Shown in pieces: positions 42,138-46,538 of a stretch of DNA of 46,538 nt (positions within the stretch are counted from its first letter, which is position 1; each line of letters opens with the position of its first letter). The notes beneath the pieces are model-generated. The model was not told where the DNA came from. It searched no databases and saw only the letters and a list, made by a program, of their open reading frames with translations. Both the position numbers and the translations under genes were made by a program. The stretch spans positions 1-46,538 of the forward strand of contig NZ_CALLVU010000088.1 of the NCBI RefSeq assembly GCF_938015485.1. Reading direction: 5' to 3'. This stretch comes from an uncultured Lachnoanaerobaculum sp. (lineage in GTDB: Bacteria; Bacillota; Clostridia; Lachnospirales; Lachnospiraceae).

Positions 42138-44375
42138 ATGGCTGAGAAAATATTGCGAACGGAATATTCTGAGGAGATGCAAAAGTCCTATTTGGATTAT
42201 TCTATGAGTGTTATCACTGCAAGGGCGATACCTGATGCAAGAGACGGATTAAAACCTGTGCAAAGAAGAGTTCTCTACGATATGAGTGAACTTAGGATAT
42301 TCAGCGACAGGCCACATCGTAAGTCCGCCAGAATAGTCGGAGATACAATGGGTAAATATCATCCGCATGGAGACAGCTCAATATATGAGACTTTGGTAGT
42401 ACTCAGTCAGGATTTTAAAAAGGGCATGGCTTTGATTGACGGGCACGGAAACTTCGGATCTATTGAAGGTGACGGTGCGGCGGCAATGAGATATACGGAG
42501 GCAAAGCTTGCAAAGTTTACAGAAGAGGTGTATTTAAAAGACCTTGATAAGACTGTAGAATTTGTTTCAAACTATGATGAGACTGAAAAAGAGCCGCAAG
42601 TACTGCCTGTCAGAGTACCGAATCTTTTGATAAACGGTGCGGAAGGTATTGCCGTCGGAATGTCCACATCCATACCTACACACAATTTGGCAGAGGTTTG
42701 TGATACCTGTATTGCCTATATAAAAAACAGGGATATAGATACAAAAAAGTTACTTGATATCTTACACGGACCGGATTTTCCTACAGGCGGTATCATTGCA
42801 AATAAAAAGGATTTGCTTGAAATATACAATACAGGAAACGGTAAGTTAAAGCTTAGAGGTAAGATAGAAGTAGAGCTTGGAAGAAGAAAAAGTGACAAGG
42901 ATAAGCTTATAATCTCTGAGATTCCGTATACTATGATAGGCAGCGGAATAAATAAGTTTTTGGTGGATGTAGCCAATCTGGTGGAGAATAAGAAGCTTAG
43001 TGATGTGGTGGATATCAGCAATCAATCCGATAAGAACGGTACCAGAATAGTTTTGGAGCTGAAAAAAGATGCCGATATTGAAAAGATAAAAAATATTCTT
43101 TACAAAAAGACCAAGCTTGAGGATACTTTCGGTGTGAATATGCTGGCCATAGTGGACGGCAGACCTGAGATTTTATCACTTAGAGATATCTTAAAAAATT
43201 ATATTGAGTTTCAGTATGAAATTACCACAAAGAAGTACAACATTCTTCTCAATAAGGAGCTTGAGAAAAAGGAAATTCAAGAGGGTCTTATAAAGGCTGT
43301 AGATGTAATTGACTTGATAATTGCCATACTTCGAGGTTCCAAGAATTTGGCTCAGGCTAAAAAATGTCTGACAAGCGGTGATACCACAGGTATCACATTT
43401 AAGGTAAAGTCACTTGAAAAAGATGCAAAGAAGCTCTCATTTACTGAAAAACAGGCACAGGCAATACTTGATATGAGACTTTATAAGCTTATAGGCCTCG
43501 AGATAGAAGCTCTTTTAAAGGACAATGAGACTACTCTTAAGAATATAGCGGAATATGAGAATATTTTGAAAAATCACAAAAATATGGATAAACTCTTTAT
43601 AAAGGACCTTGAAAAAATCAAAAAAGAGTTTGCAATAAAGAGAAGAACTCATATTGAAGACGCCAAGGAAGCCGTATATGTGGAAGAGGAAGTTGCCAGT
43701 GAAGAAGTGATCTTTGTTATGGATAAGTTCGGATACTGTAAGTTTTTGGACAGAGGCACATTTGATAAGAATGCCGAGAATATAGAGACTGAGAATAAAT
43801 ATGTGTTCCCGCTTATGAATACGGACAGAATATGTATTTTTTCCAATAAGGGCATTTTATATAAAATAAAGGCGATGGATTTACCTATGTCAAAGCTTAG
43901 AGATAAGGGAGTACCTGTTGACAATCTGACAAAGTTTGACAGCGGCAGTGAAGAGATACTTTTGGCTTTAAGTGAAGACAGTATGCAGGGATCTTATATT
44001 TTGATGCTTACCAAAAACGGATATATAAAGAAGGTGTCATCAACCGAATTTAAGACAAACAATAAACAGGTGGCTTCCACTAAGCTTAATGACGATGATG
44101 TTTTGGTGGGTGTAAAGCTCATTGATGCAGGGATAAAGACAGATATATGTGTATCAAGCAGTGCAGACTATGTACTTAAGTTTAATGTCTCCGAGGTAAA
44201 TGAATTTAAAAAGAGTACAAGAGGAGAGAAAGCGATAACTCTGGGCTACAATGAGTTTGTAGAAAATCTGTACATATTATCTGAAACAGGTATCGGAAAT
44301 GTGAACGGAAAGGAAGTAAACCTTTCAAAAGTAAGGCTTAGTCATAGGGGATATAAGGGACAAAAAATCAAGTAA
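42138..44375 (+). CDS. parC: type II topoisomerase cleavage subunit (GyrA/ParC type)
   Basis: This 745-residue subunit has ARAIPDARDGLKPVQRRVLY, the quinolone-determining loop KYHPHGDSSIYE (Ser80, Glu84) and the DNA-linking tyrosine in AAMRYTEAKL (Tyr119). The C-terminal beta-pinwheel has blade-like repeats but I see no QRRGGKG-type GyrA box, the element needed for negative supercoiling. The protein is shorter than most GyrA (over 800). This favours a decatenase/ParC role. AGGAGGG (42128-42134) provides its RBS. Confidence 0.88.
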   Translation: MAEKILRTEYSEEMQKSYLDYSMSVITARAIPDARDGLKPVQRRVLYDMSELRIFSDRPHRKSARIVGDTMGKYHPHGDSSIYETLVVLSQDFKKGMALIDGHGNFGSIEGDGAAAMRYTEAKLAKFTEEVYLKDLDKTVEFVSNYDETEKEPQVLPVRVPNLLINGAEGIAVGMSTSIPTHNLAEVCDTCIAYIKNRDIDTKKLLDILHGPDFPTGGIIANKKDLLEIYNTGNGKLKLRGKIEVELGRRKSDKDKLIISEIPYTMIGSGINKFLVDVANLVENKKLSDVVDISNQSDKNGTRIVLELKKDADIEKIKNILYKKTKLEDTFGVNMLAIVDGRPEILSLRDILKNYIEFQYEITTKKYNILLNKELEKKEIQEGLIKAVDVIDLIIAILRGSKNLAQAKKCLTSGDTTGITFKVKSLEKDAKKLSFTEKQAQAILDMRLYKLIGLEIEALLKDNETTLKNIAEYENILKNHKNMDKLFIKDLEKIKKEFAIKRRTHIEDAKEAVYVEEEVASEEVIFVMDKFGYCKFLDRGTFDKNAENIETENKYVFPLMNTDRICIFSNKGILYKIKAMDLPMSKLRDKGVPVDNLTKFDSGSEEILLALSEDSMQGSYILMLTKNGYIKKVSSTEFKTNNKQVASTKLNDDDVLVGVKLIDAGIKTDICVSSSADYVLKFNVSEVNEFKKSTRGEKAITLGYNEFVENLYILSETGIGNVNGKEVNLSKVRLSHRGYKGQKIK

Positions 44376-44440
44376 ATAAAACATTTTAAAGCAACTGTCT
44401 TTGTGTGACGTACAAATGTACGCGTATTGCGAAAAAGTGC

Positions 44441-44469
44441 TTGAAATATTATTCATGTTGTACTATGAT
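44441..44469 (+). promoter_or_regulatory. candidate sigma-A promoter for asd
   Basis: TTGAAA (44441-44446), a 17-nt spacer and TATGAT (44464-44469) predict a start near 44476. Upstream, a small palindrome CGTAC-AAAT-GTACG (44409-44422) lies in the same 168-nt gap; no terminator for parC is visible. Confidence 0.6.
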
Positions 44470-44543
44470 TGCATGCAGTTAAAAAAGTTGTTCAAAAGTT
44501 TTGAATGGCTGTTACAAAATACAGATAGATATGGAGAAATGTT

Positions 44544-45629
44544 ATGGATAGAAAATTAAAAGTAGGTGTTCTCGGTGCTACGGGTATGGTAGGACAGAGA
44601 TTTTTATCATTACTTGAAAATCACCCTTGGTATGAGGTGGTAGTTGTTGCAGCCAGCCCGAACAGTGCAGGCAAGAGATATGAGGACGCTGTAGGCGGTC
44701 GTTGGAAAATGACTACACCTATGCCTGAGGCTTACAAAGACCTTATAGTTATGAATGTAAATGATGTAGATGCTGTTGCAAAGGAAGTGGATTTTGTATT
44801 CTCAGCTGTAGATATGACTAAGGATGAGATAAAGGCTATTGAGGAGGCATATGCAAAGACTGATACTCCTGTAGTTTCAAACAACTCCGCACATCGTTGG
44901 ACAAAGGATGTACCGATGGTAGTACCTGAGATAAATCCTGAGCATTTTGCAATTATCGAGTCACAAAAGAAGAGACTTGGAACAAAGAGAGGATTTATCG
45001 CAGTTAAGCCTAACTGTTCTATACAAAGTTATGCTCCTGTACTTAACGCATGGAAGGAGTTTGAACCTGAGGAGGTTGTTGTTACAACATATCAGGCTAT
45101 ATCAGGTGCCGGAAAGACTTTCAAGGATTGGCCTGAGATGGAGGGAAATATCATTCCTTTTATCGGTGGTGAGGAAGAAAAGAGTGAGAAAGAGCCTCTT
45201 AGAATATGGGGACATATTGAAGGTGACGAGATTGTTCCTGCAACTTCACCGAAGATTACCTGTCAGTGTGTCAGAGTACCTGTACTTAACGGACATACAG
45301 CAGCAGTATTTGTAAGATTCAAAAATAAGCCTTCAAAAGAAGAACTTATAAAGAAGCTTGTAGAGTATAAGGGTGAGCCTCAAGAGCTTAATCTTCCGTC
45401 CGCACCTAAGCAGTTCATACAGTATCTCACAGAGGATAACAGACCTCAGGTTTCACTTGATGTGGACTTTGAGAACGGTATGGGAGTTTCCGTAGGCAGA
45501 CTCAGAGAGGATACAATCTATGACTATAAGTTCATCGGACTTTCACACAACACTCTAAGAGGTGCTGCAGGCGGTGCGCTTCTTTGTGCGGAGTACTTGA
45601 CAGCAAAGAACTTTATACAGGCAAAATAA
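44544..45629 (+). CDS. asd: aspartate-semialdehyde dehydrogenase (archaeal/fungal type)
   Basis: Asd reduces aspartyl phosphate to aspartate semialdehyde with NADPH, feeding lysine, threonine, methionine and, through diaminopimelate, the cell wall. The 361-residue protein has GVLGATGMVGQRFLSLLENH, VVSNNSAHRW and the nucleophile Cys158 in AVKPNCSIQSYAPV. Segments such as AASPNSAGKRYEDAVGGRWK place it in the archaeal/fungal-like branch rather than the E. coli-type branch. GGAG precedes ATG 44544. It is flanked by its own promoter and terminator. Confidence 0.95.
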   Translation: MDRKLKVGVLGATGMVGQRFLSLLENHPWYEVVVVAASPNSAGKRYEDAVGGRWKMTTPMPEAYKDLIVMNVNDVDAVAKEVDFVFSAVDMTKDEIKAIEEAYAKTDTPVVSNNSAHRWTKDVPMVVPEINPEHFAIIESQKKRLGTKRGFIAVKPNCSIQSYAPVLNAWKEFEPEEVVVTTYQAISGAGKTFKDWPEMEGNIIPFIGGEEEKSEKEPLRIWGHIEGDEIVPATSPKITCQCVRVPVLNGHTAAVFVRFKNKPSKEELIKKLVEYKGEPQELNLPSAPKQFIQYLTEDNRPQVSLDVDFENGMGVSVGRLREDTIYDYKFIGLSHNTLRGAAGGALLCAEYLTAKNFIQAK

Positions 45630-45647
45630 TTTTTTGAATATTCTATC

Positions 45648-45677
45648 AAAGGCATTTGCATGGCAGATGCCTTTTTC
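45648..45677 (+). terminator. intrinsic terminator after asd
   Basis: AAAGGCAT (45648-45655) pairs with ATGCCTTT (45667-45674), with a further small TGC/GCA pairing in the loop, followed by TT and a pyrimidine run. Confidence 0.88.
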
Positions 45678-45712
45678 ATTGTCAAGTAACATAGTAATAT
45701 TTACACTAAGTA

Positions 45713-45741
45713 TTGCAAGGGAATAGAAAAATTTGTATAAT
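45713..45741 (+). promoter_or_regulatory. strong candidate sigma-A promoter for galM-type gene
   Basis: TTGCAA (45713-45718), a 17-nt spacer and a perfect TATAAT (45736-45741) predict a start near 45748. Confidence 0.7.
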
Positions 45742-45751
45742 GTATGGAAAT

Positions 45752-45784
45752 AGCTGTCACATCAGGCTGTGACGGCTTTTTCTT
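45752..45784 (+). terminator. leader hairpin/terminator-like attenuator before galM-type gene
   Basis: GCTGTCACA (45753-45761) pairs with TGTGACGGC (45768-45776), nine pairs with one G-U, across a 6-nt loop, and TTTTTCTTT follows. It lies only about 5 nt after the predicted transcription start and 27 nt before the RBS-ATG region, so it could stop transcription in the leader or yield a very short RNA. Confidence 0.65.
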
Positions 45785-45802
45785 TGTAGAGAGAGGAAAG
45801 TT

Positions 45803-46538
45803 ATGGGTATTAAGAAAACTGAATTTGGAAAAACAAAAGACGGTAAGATAGTGAATCTGTATACTCTTACAAATAAAAACGGGTTGAGTGCGTCATTTAC
45901 CGATTTGGGCGGTACATGGGTGAGTATGCTGGTACCTGATAAGGACGGAAACTTTAAAGATGTATGCCTCGGTTTTGACAGTGTGGCAGGCTATGAGGAC
46001 AATAAGCCGCATTTCGGTGCTATAATAGGAAGATATGCCAATCGTATAGCAGGAGGCAGGTTCGTCCTTGACGGTAAAGAATTTCAATTATCTATAAATA
46101 ACGGTAATAATGCGCTGCATTCAGGTCCGGATTACTGGGATAAAAGGATATGGGAAGCAGGAACATTTGAAGATGAAGACAGAGATATGGTTACATTTAT
46201 GCTGATAAGTCCTGACGGTGACCAGGGGTTTGACGGAGAAGCAAGAATAAGTGTAAGCTATGTGCTTTCAGATGACAATGCTCTTACAATAGGATACAGT
46301 TTTGTCTGTGATAAAAAGACGGCTGTCAATCTTACAAATCATAATTATTTCAACCTGGCAGGTGAGGATGCGAAAAATATATATGACCAGGAGGTTGAGA
46401 TATACGCAGACAGCTTTTTGCCATGTGATGAAAATTCCATACCTACAGGTGAGATAAGAAAAGTTGAAAATACTCCTATGGACTTTAGAAAGTACAGAAA
46501 GATCGGTGACGGTATAGACTCAGGCTATGAGGCGACAG
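45803..46538 (+). CDS. galM: aldose 1-epimerase, mutarotase (partial, runs off the right edge)
   Basis: At least 245 residues are visible; the frame is still open at the window end. GalM interconverts alpha and beta anomers of hexoses such as galactose or glucose. Conserved parts are GAIIGRYANRIAGGRF, NNALHSGPDYWDKR with a catalytic-site His, DGDQGFDGE, and NLTNHNYFNLAG with the second His; the catalytic Glu should lie beyond the edge. RBS GAGAGGAAAG (45791-45800) precedes ATG 45803. No sugar transporter or Leloir gene is visible to indicate the substrate. Confidence 0.92.
   Translation, partial: MGIKKTEFGKTKDGKIVNLYTLTNKNGLSASFTDLGGTWVSMLVPDKDGNFKDVCLGFDSVAGYEDNKPHFGAIIGRYANRIAGGRFVLDGKEFQLSINNGNNALHSGPDYWDKRIWEAGTFEDEDRDMVTFMLISPDGDQGFDGEARISVSYVLSDDNALTIGYSFVCDKKTAVNLTNHNYFNLAGEDAKNIYDQEVEIYADSFLPCDENSIPTGEIRKVENTPMDFRKYRKIGDGIDSGYEAT

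Noticed and set aside
44409..44422. CGTAC-AAAT-GTACG as terminator or operator
   Set aside because: It has a 5-bp stem, no T-run and no second copy; it could be chance.
44376..44543. Riboswitch or T-box controlling asd
   Set aside because: The predicted leader is only about 68 nt and shows no T-box or lysine-riboswitch landmarks.

Overview
The window is a dense, gene-rich stretch of a low-GC Gram-positive chromosome. Gene content and order point to Clostridia, most likely Lachnospiraceae: mutL-miaA-methionine gamma-lyase-like, radC-mreCD-PBP2-rodA-mgsA, HlyD-yggS-sepF-ylmH, lspA-rluD, LCP, VanRS-like regulators, rarA-rho and a type II topoisomerase pair. This lineage call is an inference from gene families and gene order. 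Every recognised gene is on the + strand. Many neighbours overlap by 1-35 nt or use ATGA/GTGA stop-start junctions, so much of the window should be read as translationally coupled operons. No gene-free stretch exceeds 300 nt; the longest is about 240 nt (36825-37064). I saw no tRNA, rRNA, CRISPR array, insertion sequence or known riboswitch.

Left edge (1 to about 1875): a very AT-rich segment with the end of a MATE-type transporter gene and a PD-(D/E)XK nuclease plus STAND-type NTPase gene that looks like an anti-phage defence protein. This reading frame runs directly into what looks like the last ~29 codons of mutS, immediately upstream of an intact mutL. The rest of mutS is absent. This is either a real replacement of mutS by a defence cassette or an assembly join.

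1998-13736: DNA repair and tRNA modification (mutL, miaA), a PLP-dependent methionine gamma-lyase-like gene and radC. These are followed by the rod-shape and elongasome genes (mreC, mreD, an unusually large class B PBP2, rodA), methylglyoxal synthase with a Glu at the catalytic Asp position, and a D,D-carboxypeptidase. mreB and minCDE are not in this block.

13737-20317: a small P-loop protein with its own strong promoter, then an operon of an HlyD-like protein, yggS, sepF, ylmH, aroB, lspA and rluD. It joins cell division, PLP homeostasis, lipoprotein maturation and the shikimate pathway.

20318-34383: an envelope-centred region. It holds a cytidylate-kinase-like protein, a lipoprotein amidase, and a lipoprotein whose C-terminal zinc ribbon is cut by an in-frame TAG. 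A membrane protein with two zinc ribbons, a long LCP protein and a VanR/VanS-like two-component pair follow. The last four genes are a large exported protein, an ABC ATPase, an ABC-2 permease and a membrane protein with two zinc ribbons. The regulator-to-zinc-ribbon run is tightly overlapped and is the best candidate here for an uncharacterised envelope or stress-response system.

34384-46538: threonine synthase and class II fructose-bisphosphate aldolase, then rarA and rho (Rho carries an N/Q/Y-rich prion-like insert), a GyrB/ParE-GyrA/ParC-type topoisomerase pair, aspartate-semialdehyde dehydrogenase, and the start of an aldose 1-epimerase gene. The epimerase promoter is followed at once by a terminator-like hairpin.
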